NCBI GenBank assembly: GCA_007748055.1
Contig: CP036279.1
Coordinates: 6,138,001 to 6,202,000, forward strand
Direction: 5' to 3'
Source: Kolteria novifilia
GTDB lineage: Bacteria > Planctomycetota > Planctomycetia > Kolteriales > Kolteriaceae
DNA length: 64,000 nt
The first letter of the stretch is position 1. Every line of letters begins with the position of its first letter. Position numbers and translations under genes: made by a program. The notes below the pieces were generated by a model. The model saw only the letters and a program-made list of their open reading frames with translations, did no database searches and was not told where the DNA came from. Shown in pieces: positions 1 to 8,119 of the stretch.

Positions 1-1431
1 CATCGGCAGCCAGTCGCATAACCCGCACACGACCGCTTGTTGGGCACGCCGGCCGCCGGTCGGATCGGTGAATCGCTTCTCGAGGGCTTGGAGCTGCTCG
101 CCGAGAATGTCCGCGAGCACCGCGTCTCCCAGGGAATCAGACGAGGTCTTCGGCAGGAAGTCCCGCAGGGTCTTCACCGGCCACCCCTTCCGGTCGGCCA
201 ACACCAGCAAGTTCGACGTCAGGGCTTGATGGTAGTTGGACCTCGTCGCTTGCGGAATCGACGCGACGCAGCGATTGACCAACTCGTTGATGCGCATCTC
301 CTCGGTCGTCCGCAGGCTCGACAACGATGGCACGCGCAACTGCGTCAGCCAATCGATCACCGATAAGTAGACGCGAAAGAGGCCACGGAAGTTTCCCCGC
401 GCGACATGGCTGAAGTAGCGTTCGAAAGCCGACGAATGGACGTCGGCGGCCGCGGTGAGCAAGGAGGCATGATCGGCCAGGCCGTCGAGCAGGGCTCGCT
501 CCCACTCCTTGCGTAGGAGGTTGGTCTGCTCGTTCCACGAAGGGGGAATCAGTTGCCCCAGCGCGCCGAGCAGTTCCTCGAGTCGCCCCACGATGCCGCG
601 AACTTTGATGTCGCGGATAACCCGGTCGGTGAGGCCCGCCTCGACCCAGTCCTCAAGCCGGAGAAAGTCGTCGTCGATCCGCCCGAGATCCTTCTCCGGA
701 TGCAATCGCTGGTACGACCAGTGGCTGGCACACGTGCGAAAGACGAGCGGGTCGCCGAATCCCGCCTCGGCGAGACTCTGGCGAAGGTCCTTGTCGGGGG
801 CGAGCCCCGTCTTCTCGTTGAGCGAGAGCTGGCACCGGTCCCACTTGTTGATGACGAACGCGAACCCGCGCGAGGAGCGGTGCTTGAGCATCAGTTCCCA
901 CGCGAACCGGTCGTGGTACTTCTCCTGGGAACCGACGTAGACGACCGCGTCGGCGAGCGGGAGCATCTCGCCGAGGGTATCCCAGTTCTCCTTGATCGAG
1001 CCGTCGACGTCGGGCGTGTCAATCAGCACCTTATGCCGAAGTTCCGGGCGATTGTGCGTGACGTGGTGACACGTCTTGAAGACCGGATCGAGCCGATCGA
1101 TCGCGACGTCGCGATGGTGATAGACGGTCGGCGTGCGGGTCGTCGGCCGAGCGAGACTCGCTTCGGCGATGTTGCTTCCCGCCAGCGCGTTGAGCAACGT
1201 CGACTTACCGACGCCGGTGCCTCCGAGAAACATCACCGTGAGCAGGGAAGGTTCCGAACGCAGATGACGGATCCGCGCCAGCAGATCCTCGATCGAGTCG
1301 CGCAGCGTTCGCTCATTGTCGGCATCGGGCGGCACCAGCGGCGGCTGGTCGAGCCACGCGAGGAGCGACTCGGCGAGTTGGTCGACACAGGCCGTCTTGT
1401 CGATCAGGGAACTATCGATCGCTGTCGTCAT
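1..1431 (-). CDS. Dynamin/septin-like P-loop GTPase, partial (C-terminus beyond window)
   Basis: The frame starts at an ATG at 1431 and stays open to base 1, so 477 codons are present and the C-terminus is missing. GTPase motifs are clear: G1 loop GGTGVGKS at residues 70-77, G3 DTPD at 138-141 and G4 NKWD at 195-198, giving guanine specificity. The rest is predicted helical. The start lies inside the end of the upstream GTPase gene (20-base overlap, 1412-1431), so the two are probably translationally coupled and act together. Such paired large GTPases resemble the bacterial dynamin-like/YfjP class that acts at membranes; that role is inferred. No membrane segment is seen in the visible part. 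Confidence 0.85.
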   Translation of the reverse strand, partial: MTTAIDSSLIDKTACVDQLAESLLAWLDQPPLVPPDADNERTLRDSIEDLLARIRHLRSEPSLLTVMFLGGTGVGKSTLLNALAGSNIAEASLARPTTRTPTVYHHRDVAIDRLDPVFKTCHHVTHNRPELRHKVLIDTPDVDGSIKENWDTLGEMLPLADAVVYVGSQEKYHDRFAWELMLKHRSSRGFAFVINKWDRCQLSLNEKTGLAPDKDLRQSLAEAGFGDPLVFRTCASHWSYQRLHPEKDLGRIDDDFLRLEDWVEAGLTDRVIRDIKVRGIVGRLEELLGALGQLIPPSWNEQTNLLRKEWERALLDGLADHASLLTAAADVHSSAFERYFSHVARGNFRGLFRVYLSVIDWLTQLRVPSLSSLRTTEEMRINELVNRCVASIPQATRSNYHQALTSNLLVLADRKGWPVKTLRDFLPKTSSDSLGDAVLADILGEQLQALEKRFTDPTGGRRAQQAVVCGLCDWLPM

Positions 1432-3259
1432 GACCCGCCCCTGAGTCCTGGCCGACCGGCGTTCGGGACGCCTCGGCCAGATCGGCCAGATCACGCGGCA
1501 ACTCGCGCGCCAGCCGCGACAGCGATCTCAGTTGAGGACCGGTTGCTCCCGGCAAGTTCCCCAACGGTTCGACATACGCCTTGTTGAGCAACTCCTCGGC
1601 TTGGGAACGCTGATGATCGACGAGCTGTTGGCGACGTCGTTGGACGAATTGGCGACACAGGGAGAGGAAAATCTCCTCAAGCGCCCAGATGCTGAGCGGA
1701 ATCAACAGGAATAGCCAGGGCGAAAGCCCCACCCAGTAGATGACGAGTCCCACCGCGACGATGTCGGCCACGGCGCGTACTACCCGCAGCGCCACCAAGA
1801 GCGTCGCCCGCGCTTCGAGGATCTCGACGATCTCGTGCGTGATCCGCACCAGTAGTTCGTCGAACTTCTGGCGATGCTGGGCCCGTGTCAGCAAATAGGG
1901 AGGTTCCACCAACGCGACCGCCTCGGTGCGCAGCGATTCGTGAAGCTGCGTCCACAGCGTGTGCTCCTCCCGGCGGGCGGCACACTCGACCGTCAGATTC
2001 TGAAGCATCTCCTTGCGGAGCTTGTCCAGGATGCGATCCTCGTCGGGCAGCTCGATCGGTTTGTGTTGGATCAACCACTCGGCGTACTTCTTCACGAGCC
2101 TGCCAGGCGTCCGCAGCGACTCAAGCACGCGATCGAGGATCTCGGCGGCACCGCCCAGGGCGAAGCTCGACGTCACCCGCTCTTGGGCGTCGACCAACTG
2201 TTGGTACTCGACCCCCGCCAGGTACTCGCGGGCGTAGCGGTCGATGACGATCGCGGCATCCTTGCGAACCAGATCCTGCCACGTATTCCACTGTTCGATA
2301 TCGCGGTTGAGCGGCGCGAGCAGCCGAGCGTGGAGCATGCTCAGATACTCGGCCGTTCGGAGGCGCTCTTGCCGACGGCTCTCGGCGAGCTTGTTCGACA
2401 CCGCCGATTCGACCGCCTCGCGCAGCTCCCCCGTGTGCGGATAGGAGCTGGTCCAAAGCTCGTGATAGCGCCCCGGCGGCGGCGAGGGGACGGGGACGAC
2501 CGCGACGATTCGCTCGGCACCGCGAAGCGAGCTGACCACTTGCTGCTGGAAGAGACGCGTCAGCTCCTCGACATCCATCGGCGCCGACTTGGTCAACGCC
2601 ACGACCACCGGCTTGCCCGCGTCCAAGAGCATTTGCAAAAAGCGGGTCGGAAGCTCATCGTTGTAACGCTCGTCGGAGGCGACATAGATCGCCACGTCGG
2701 TCAACGCGGCGATCTCGACGAGGCGCGGCTGGTAGCGATCGGAGTCCTTCGCGGTCAGGTCGGGACAGTCCCACGCCACCCATTGATGCAAGAAGGTCGA
2801 GGCGACCGGATCGCCCGGAACCCGGCGATAGCCGAAATGATCTTTGTTGGTGCTGGACGATTCGGTCCCGTCGTAGCGTTCCAATAGGCCCAGATGCGTC
2901 GGCCAGGCCTCGTCGGGGCTCCCGAAATCGCCGCCATAAAGCGCGATCGGATGCTTGGTGAACCCGGCTTGTGCATTGACTTCCGCGACGTCGTCGCCGG
3001 CGAGAATGTTGGCGACGGTACTCTTTCCGGCCCCGGCTCCGCCGAAGACCATCACGTGGAAGCGATCGTTGACGAGCGTTTCGGGAGGGGGAGAAAAACG
3101 ATACCGGGCCAGCGACGCCGCGAAATGGACCTCGGCCTCGGTGATGTCTTCACCGACAAGCGACCGCTCGCGATAGTAGCGGAGCAGTTCCTCCAAGCCG
3201 GTGAGGTAGCGGTGAGCCGGCTCGTTGAAGTCGGTCGTGGGTCGGGTGATCGTGACCAC
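1412..3259 (-). CDS. Membrane-associated dynamin-like P-loop GTPase
   Basis: The predicted protein has 615 residues. The N-terminal ~65 residues precede a P-loop GGAGAGKS (residues 73-80), a G3-like DCPD (164-167) and a G4-like TKSAPMD (223-229), placing it in the large GTPase group. A helical region follows, then a hydrophobic hairpin of two membrane segments around residues 485-545, then a basic stretch (QRRRQQ). A GTPase head, helical stalk and membrane hairpin is the plan of bacterial dynamin-like proteins and suggests membrane binding or remodelling; that is inference. It is first of a two-gene operon, its last 20 bases overlapping the next GTPase gene. Start is ATG at 3259; the promoter should lie in 3260-3748. 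Confidence 0.85.
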   Translation of the reverse strand: MVTITRPTTDFNEPAHRYLTGLEELLRYYRERSLVGEDITEAEVHFAASLARYRFSPPPETLVNDRFHVMVFGGAGAGKSTVANILAGDDVAEVNAQAGFTKHPIALYGGDFGSPDEAWPTHLGLLERYDGTESSSTNKDHFGYRRVPGDPVASTFLHQWVAWDCPDLTAKDSDRYQPRLVEIAALTDVAIYVASDERYNDELPTRFLQMLLDAGKPVVVALTKSAPMDVEELTRLFQQQVVSSLRGAERIVAVVPVPSPPPGRYHELWTSSYPHTGELREAVESAVSNKLAESRRQERLRTAEYLSMLHARLLAPLNRDIEQWNTWQDLVRKDAAIVIDRYAREYLAGVEYQQLVDAQERVTSSFALGGAAEILDRVLESLRTPGRLVKKYAEWLIQHKPIELPDEDRILDKLRKEMLQNLTVECAARREEHTLWTQLHESLRTEAVALVEPPYLLTRAQHRQKFDELLVRITHEIVEILEARATLLVALRVVRAVADIVAVGLVIYWVGLSPWLFLLIPLSIWALEEIFLSLCRQFVQRRRQQLVDHQRSQAEELLNKAYVEPLGNLPGATGPQLRSLSRLARELPRDLADLAEASRTPVGQDSGAGHDDSDR

Positions 3260-3748
3260 GATCCTTTCCTCGATTGCGCAGCGATTCGTCGCGAGTCAGG
3301 ACTTCAGGGGCGTGCCCGAAATCCCGCAGCCAGGAAACGTCGTCGCCTCGAATCGATGGCGACGTTCCGGGTCGTCGTTCGTCCCGATCGCTCCCAGCCC
3401 CCCAAACCCCGGAGGAGCACCAGTGTACCGCGCCTCAGAGAGAGATTGGAGAAGGACCCTAAATCCATTCATCGGAGGCAATTAAGTCGATTCCCGAGAA
3501 GGGCGATCCTCGATCGCGTCGCTCCTCGCTATCCGAACGGACCGGGTTGTCGGCCATGGCTCGGAATGAGTGCAGCACCCAGGGAAGGCATGCTCAACTT
3601 ATGCAATCGCCCGCGATGTACCAATCCCAATGCCGGTGCCTCGCGGAACTCCACGCCACCGAACACCGATTCCTTCTCCGCGGCTGTACCCGCATCCCCC
3701 TTCTCCGTCAAGCCAGGCGGTGGCGTGCCTCTCCAGGACGACGGGCCT
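3260..3748. other. Intergenic stretch, no gene seen
   Basis: About 490 bases between the start of the GTPase operon and the end of the M42 peptidase gene. I see no supported gene, RNA or hairpin family here. It should hold the promoter of the GTPase pair (reading leftward), but no convincing -35/-10 pair stands out. Confidence 0.5.
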
Positions 3749-4807
3749 CTAAGGAGTGAAATCGACGTCCGCCGTCAAATTCTCCACGAAGAGAGCCATC
3801 AACTCGGCCGTCGCGTCCAAATCGGCCTCTGCGACCATTTCGACCGGACTATGCATGTAGCGATTGGGAATCCCCAAACAGCCTGTCGCGACCCCGGAAC
3901 GGGTCATTTGCAACGCGTTGGCGTCGTTCGATGTCCCGCGATTGGCTCCGCTGAGCTGGTAGGGCACCCCGTTCGCCTCGGCCAAATCGACCAACATACG
4001 GAAGACGACCGGGTTGATGTTCGGCCCCCGGAAGATGACCGGACCGCCCCCGAGTTTCACATCGCCGCTGATGTTCTTGTCGATCGTCGGGCAATCGGTG
4101 GCGTGGGTGACGTCGACCGCGATCCCGACGTCGGGGTCGATTCCATGAGCCGCCGTCTTCGCCCCGCGAAGTCCGATCTCCTCCTGTACGGCGGAGACCG
4201 CATAGAGCCCGGCTTCGAACTTTTTGCCCGAAAGTCGTCGCAAAACGTCAAAAACGGAGAATAAACCGGTCGTATCGTCCATTTTCGGACCACAAAGCAG
4301 CCCATTTCGCATCGAATGGAAGCCCAACGCGACCGTCACCGGGTCCCCGATCGAGACCACCTCGGCGATCTCCTCCTGGCTCTTCGCCCCGACGTCGACC
4401 CAAAGGTCGGTCACTTCCGGCACCTTCTTACGCTCTTCGGTCTTCAGCAGATGCGGAGCTTTCCGGGCGATCACGCCGACAATCGGCCCCGAATCGGCCC
4501 AAACCGTCACCCGTTGTCCGAGCAGGATTTGCGTATCCCAGCCGCCGACGGGCAGAATTCGCAAGAAACCGTTCTCGTCGATGTATTGGACGATGAGCCC
4601 AATCTGGTCGCAGTGCCCATCGAGCAACACCCGCGGGCGCCCCTCGGGGTTAATGGTCGCGATGACGTTGCCGTGGACATCGGTCCGGTGTTCGGCCCCA
4701 TGCGTCGTTGACCATTTGCGGATCACCTTCTGCACCGGCTGCTCGTAGCCGGAGGGACTCGGCGTCTCCATCAGCTCCGTAAAGAACGTCCGTGCTTCGT
4801 CGATCAT
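3749..4807 (-). CDS. M42 family metallopeptidase (glutamyl/tetrahedral aminopeptidase type)
   Basis: A 352-residue protein of the usual length for peptidase family M42 (FrvX/PepA-like), cytosolic co-catalytic metal aminopeptidases that form tetrahedral dodecamers and trim short peptides. Visible signatures are the first metal-binding segment LLDGHCDQIG, KMDDTTG (bridging aspartate), QEEIGLRGA (catalytic glutamate pair) and DVTHATD (metal aspartate), in the order expected for the family. A C-terminal histidine in YMHSPVE supplies the last ligand. Start is ATG at 4807 with no competing upstream start. The gene stands alone, with repeats behind its start. The exact peptide specificity cannot be read from the sequence. 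Confidence 0.9.
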   Translation of the reverse strand: MIDEARTFFTELMETPSPSGYEQPVQKVIRKWSTTHGAEHRTDVHGNVIATINPEGRPRVLLDGHCDQIGLIVQYIDENGFLRILPVGGWDTQILLGQRVTVWADSGPIVGVIARKAPHLLKTEERKKVPEVTDLWVDVGAKSQEEIAEVVSIGDPVTVALGFHSMRNGLLCGPKMDDTTGLFSVFDVLRRLSGKKFEAGLYAVSAVQEEIGLRGAKTAAHGIDPDVGIAVDVTHATDCPTIDKNISGDVKLGGGPVIFRGPNINPVVFRMLVDLAEANGVPYQLSGANRGTSNDANALQMTRSGVATGCLGIPNRYMHSPVEMVAEADLDATAELMALFVENLTADVDFTP

Positions 4808-4987
4808 CGCGTGACTTTCTCCCGAATCCCTTGATCCCTCAGATACTTCCTTCTTTCATCCTATGAGCGTTCCGGGTGCCATGGCAGGGTGCCATCTTCC
4901 ACGCCTGCGTGGGCATGCTGGGAAAGAAACCCACCGCCACGCCACGGGTCGCTATCCGCAGAGACTTGGCCGGGTGCCATTCTCCCC

Positions 4988-5154
4988 GCTTGCGTGGCCA
5001 TGCGGGGAGAATCCTTCTGCCTCATGGGTAGCCCCGGTTGCTGTGCTACCGGGGCGGCGCAGCCGCAGGAGGTCGTGGGAGAAGGCTGAACGACGAACAA
5101 GTGATTGAGATCAGATGGAGCGTTCATCAAGACCTTTTGCAAGACTCCGGGTGC
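4988..5154. repeat. 167-bp direct repeat, copy 1
   Basis: Almost identical to 5165-5331, offset 177 bases; I see one base difference (CTTCTGCC against CTTCCGCC). It includes one family B double hairpin. Such identity points to a recent tandem duplication. Confidence 0.9.
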
Positions 5155-5164
5155 CATGCTTCAC

Positions 5165-5331
5165 GCTTGCGTGGCCATGCGGGGAGAATCCTTCCGCCTC
5201 ATGGGTAGCCCCGGTTGCTGTGCTACCGGGGCGGCGCAGCCGCAGGAGGTCGTGGGAGAAGGCTGAACGACGAACAAGTGATTGAGATCAGATGGAGCGT
5301 TCATCAAGACCTTTTGCAAGACTCCGGGTGC
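5165..5331. repeat. 167-bp direct repeat, copy 2
   Basis: Second copy of 4988-5154 with one visible substitution. The ten bases between the copies and the family A units on both sides suggest the duplication ran between short repeated hairpins. Confidence 0.9.
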
Positions 5332-5491
5332 TATGCCCACGCAAGCGTGGGCATAGCACTCAAGACAAATGCACCCAAGGCATTCTGACCGAGGATCGTT
5401 TGGCGAACTTCACCCTCCCCAACGACTGGCATCCGGCCCCCCATCATGGCATGATGGGGCCACCAACAAGCCAACCCGCCGAGAAGACACC

Positions 5492-6289
5492 ATGCAATAC
5501 CTTTACTTCAGCAAGCACTTTCGCGACCAGAATTTGCCCGAAATCGCCTCGATCCTGACGAAAATGGGCGTCGATGGGGCCGATTTCGCCGTCCGGCCAG
5601 GCTATCCGGTCAACCCGACCAACGTCGCCAAGGCACTGCCCGAAGCGATCAGCGTCTTCAAGAGCGAGGGCCTCGCGATCCCGCTGGTCACCGCTCCGAC
5701 TAACATGACCGATCCGAGCACCCCAGAGGCCGCCCGGATCTTCGAAGCCTGTGGTGAGAACGGCGTACGCTACATCAAGATCGGCTACTTCCGCTTCATG
5801 AAGGACTACGCCAAGGAACTCGCCGCCGCCCGCAAGCAAATGGAGGGCTTCGCCAAGCTCGGCGAGAAGACCGGCGTCCGCGCCTGCTACCACACCCACT
5901 CAGGCAACTACCTCGGCTGCAACTGCGCCGCCCAACTCCTACTCCTGGAGGGAATCGACCCCCACTACGTCGGCAGCTACGTCGACACCGGCCACGACAC
6001 CGTTGACGGCGCCCCGCTCCGCATGGGCCTGAGCACCGTCGCCGAATACTTCTCGCTCCTGGCGATCAAGGACATGCGTTACGAGAAGACCGACAAGGGC
6101 TGGCGTCACGTCACCGTCCCCGTCGGCGAGGGGATCGTCGACTGGAAAGACGTTCGCCGAGGACTGATCGACCAGCACTACAACGGGATCATCAGTCTCC
6201 ACGCCGAGTACCACACCGCCGATCTCGACGAGCGCATCGCCAAGGCCCAGTCCGAACTCGCCTTCCTCAAGAAGCACTTGGCGACGTAG
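5492..6289 (+). CDS. Sugar phosphate isomerase/epimerase (AP endonuclease 2-like TIM barrel)
   Basis: A 265-residue TIM-barrel protein of the xylose-isomerase-like superfamily. Recognisable pieces are YIKIGYFRFMKDYAKEL, the metal-ligand strand CYHTHSGNYLG, YVDTGHD and the late ISLHAEYH segment, all in family order. I place the start at ATG 5492; the frame is open 41 codons further up, but that part runs through repeat-derived DNA and does not look coding. The family isomerises or epimerises sugars or inositols; the substrate cannot be named. The neighbours give no pathway context. No signal peptide is seen, so it should be cytosolic. Confidence 0.8.
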   Translation: MQYLYFSKHFRDQNLPEIASILTKMGVDGADFAVRPGYPVNPTNVAKALPEAISVFKSEGLAIPLVTAPTNMTDPSTPEAARIFEACGENGVRYIKIGYFRFMKDYAKELAAARKQMEGFAKLGEKTGVRACYHTHSGNYLGCNCAAQLLLLEGIDPHYVGSYVDTGHDTVDGAPLRMGLSTVAEYFSLLAIKDMRYEKTDKGWRHVTVPVGEGIVDWKDVRRGLIDQHYNGIISLHAEYHTADLDERIAKAQSELAFLKKHLAT

Positions 6290-6312
6290 CGCCGAGCGAT
6301 TACGCTAGTTGA

Positions 6313-6969
6313 ACCAAAAACTTCCGCGATGCGAACGGCGTCGATCCTCTTCTCTCGGAAGACTCGTCCGCCGTCCGGACGTGGATCTTCTCTGTTCGTA
6401 GGCGTGCCTCGACTCACTCTCTAGCCGGCCGGTCGCATGAATCTCTCGAACCGCTGGCTCGTCGCAATCCCCATCGCAAGGAAATTTGGGATGCCTACGT
6501 CGCACTCTGTTCCCAGCCGGGCGGAGACTGCTGGAAGCATTGGCAAACCGCCCTCAACTGCGTGGCCCACCTACGCCCGATCAGGCCGGAAGTAATCGAA
6601 TCGCTCAAGATAAACTTGCTCGATCCGAAACCCGACATCCAAATCCAAACCCCTTTCACCATTCAGACTCTCGCGGCGAAACGGCTCGCTGAGCAGGCGC
6701 GAGAATCGCCCATGGCACTCGAGGCCCTTGCGGAAGGCTTGCATCTCGGCGATTGGCAGCTCCGTCTGGTGGTCGTTGAGGACCTCGCGGAGTTTGCGAA
6801 GTCTAATCCGAAGGCTGTCGAAGCTCTGGAAGAGGCCTTGCCGGACCCGAGACCCGACGTCGACAGGGCGATTCGGGACGCGCTGAAGGAAGCCGCGTCG
6901 CACCAAGTCCCCTATATGATCAAGGAGACGAAACCTCCCAGAGCGACGAAGGAACCGGGTGATGAGTGA
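6313..6969 (+). pseudogene. HEAT-repeat-like coding remnant without a proper start, coupled to queF
   Basis: The frame is open from 6313 (after a stop at 6310-6312) to TGA 6967-6969. The part from about 6420 reads like real protein (residues such as KEIWDAYVAL and GDCWKHWQTALNCV), followed by helical repeats of HEAT/ARM type (VIESLKINLLD, ALEALAEGLHLGDWQLRLVVVEDLAEF, AVEALEEALPDPRPDVDRAIRDAL). No ATG, GTG or TTG precedes GTG 6562 in this frame. Either a 135-residue protein starts at GTG 6562, or the gene has lost its 5' end; I favour decay. Its end overlaps the queF start region by 8 bases, which could couple queF translation to it. Confidence 0.5.
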
Positions 6970-7324
6970 CGAGGAATTGCCGGCGCTGGAGACCTTTCCA
7001 AACCAGTACGCGGGCAAACGGGACTATTCGATCGAGATCCGCTGCCCGGAGTTCACGAGCCTCTGCCCGAAGACGGGACAGCCCGACTTCGGCGTGCTGA
7101 CCTTCACGTACACGCCGGACGAACTCTGCGTTGAGCTCAAGTCGCTCAAGCTCTACCTGCAGGCCTACCGCACGCGGGGGATCTTCTACGAGCACGTCAC
7201 CAACAGCATCCTCGACCACTTCGTCGCGGCCTGTCAGCCGAAACGCGCCAAGCTCGTCGGCGACTTTAGTCCCCGTGGGGGCATCACGACGGCCGTCACC
7301 GCCGAGTACGTCGCCGAGCGGTAA
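6962..7324 (+). CDS. queF: NADPH-dependent 7-cyano-7-deazaguanine reductase (preQ0 reductase)
   Basis: QueF reduces the nitrile of preQ0 to preQ1 in queuosine biosynthesis. The 120-residue length matches the short, single-domain (type I, FolE-like) class. The catalytic pair is visible in SLCPKTGQPDFG (nucleophilic cysteine, aspartate seven residues later), and the ELKSLKLYLQAYR and YEHVTN segments are typical of the substrate and NADPH sites. I chose ATG 6962; a GTG one codon up (6959) is also possible. It overlaps the end of the preceding HEAT-like frame. No other queuosine genes are nearby. Confidence 0.93.
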   Translation: MSDEELPALETFPNQYAGKRDYSIEIRCPEFTSLCPKTGQPDFGVLTFTYTPDELCVELKSLKLYLQAYRTRGIFYEHVTNSILDHFVAACQPKRAKLVGDFSPRGGITTAVTAEYVAER

Positions 7325-7461
7325 GGCGGCTGGGCGCGGACGGCCAAGGAGTTCTGGCGGCGGTCTTTTCGATGGAAGTGCGCCGCGCCGATCGCTACAT
7401 TTTCTGCACAAACACCGACGCCGCCGCGTCGGATGGGGAACGACGCTAGGAGAATCGTGGG

Positions 7462-7713
7462 ATGGCGAAAGCACCGGTCAAAGACAATCAGTTCGATCAA
7501 CGACGCGAGACGCTCGTCGTCGAGCAGAAGACGACCTGGCCGACGGATCTCGATCTCCCTCACGGGGAGAAGGTCCGAATCGCCACGCTGCTGCACGCCT
7601 CGCCCAGCGAGACGAAGAAACTCGACTACGTCCGCTGCCCCAGCGGCATGATCCGCCACATCACCGTGACGCAAGAGGATCTCGATCGGCTGAAAGCCGC
7701 TTCCGAGGCGTAG
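7462..7713 (+). CDS. Small conserved-looking hypothetical protein
   Basis: An 83-residue acidic/basic-mixed protein without signal peptide or membrane segment. The start is ATG 7462, preceded by AGGAG with good spacing. One segment, YVRCPSGMIRHITVTQEDL, looks like a small folded core; the single cysteine makes zinc binding unlikely. I do not recognise the family. It lies 137 bases after queF and could be in the same transcript. Confidence 0.55.
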   Translation: MAKAPVKDNQFDQRRETLVVEQKTTWPTDLDLPHGEKVRIATLLHASPSETKKLDYVRCPSGMIRHITVTQEDLDRLKAASEA

Positions 7714-7739
7714 GGGACGGCAACCCTTCAATGGCATGT

Positions 7740-8088
7740 CCCTACCACCTCTCCTCGGGGAGAGTTCGGCGAGCAACGCGAGCCGGGTGAGGGGATCACC
7801 TCGCGTGACGAGAATGACGGTTCGGGGAAGAGAATCTCTTACCCAGAACCCCTTCATCCACCCAGACCTCGCTCATCCAGAACCCCCTCACCCCTAACCC
7901 CTCTCCCACAGGGAGAGGGGAACAAGAGGCTCACTCTCCCACAGGGAGAGGGGAACAAGAGGCTCCCTCTCCCACAGGGAGAGGGGAACAAGAGGCTCAA
8001 TATCCCACGGGGAGAGGGGAACAAGAGGCTCAATATCCCACGGGGAGAGGGGAACAAGAGTCTCACTCACCCACGGGGAGAGGGGAGC
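7740..8088. repeat. Family C hairpin repeats, including a 33-bp tandem array
   Basis: At 7745-7800 lies a solitary minus-oriented element with a CTCTCC...GGAGAG core and the flank GTGAGGGG. At 7880-8088 the complementary orientation begins with CCCCTCACCCC and continues as about six tandem units of 33 bp, each centred on the perfect hairpin CTCTCCCACAGGGAGAG or its variant CCCACGGGGAGAG, joined by GGAACAAGAGGCT. The array ends 32 bases before the stop of the histidine kinase gene, so it sits at that gene's 3' end. Confidence 0.9.
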
Positions 8089-8119
8089 TTTCGAGAGCGC
8101 GCGTCGAACGACAGGATGT

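Larger units (their letters stand above)
4866..5370. repeat. Mosaic of hairpin repeats between M42 peptidase and isomerase genes
   Basis: Several copies of a 'GGGTGCCATG...CACGCTTGCGTGG' palindromic unit (family A) lie at about 4868-4918, 4972-5010, 5148-5182 and 5325-5358. The last is the cleanest: TGCCCACGCAAGCGTGGGCA forms a perfect stem. Two copies of a second element with two hairpins (family B, 5029-5074 and 5206-5251) are interleaved. No gene is supported here. The isomerase promoter should lie near 5370-5490. Confidence 0.8.

Noticed and set aside
553-1587. Open frame of 344 codons on the plus strand
   Set aside because: It is antisense to the partial GTPase gene, whose P-loop, DTPD and NKWD motifs are clear on the minus strand. 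The plus frame is low-complexity Arg/Asp-rich and typical of antisense frames in high G+C DNA.
5369-5491. 41-codon extension of the isomerase
   Set aside because: It runs through repeat-derived sequence and precedes the conserved N-terminus starting at ATG 5492.
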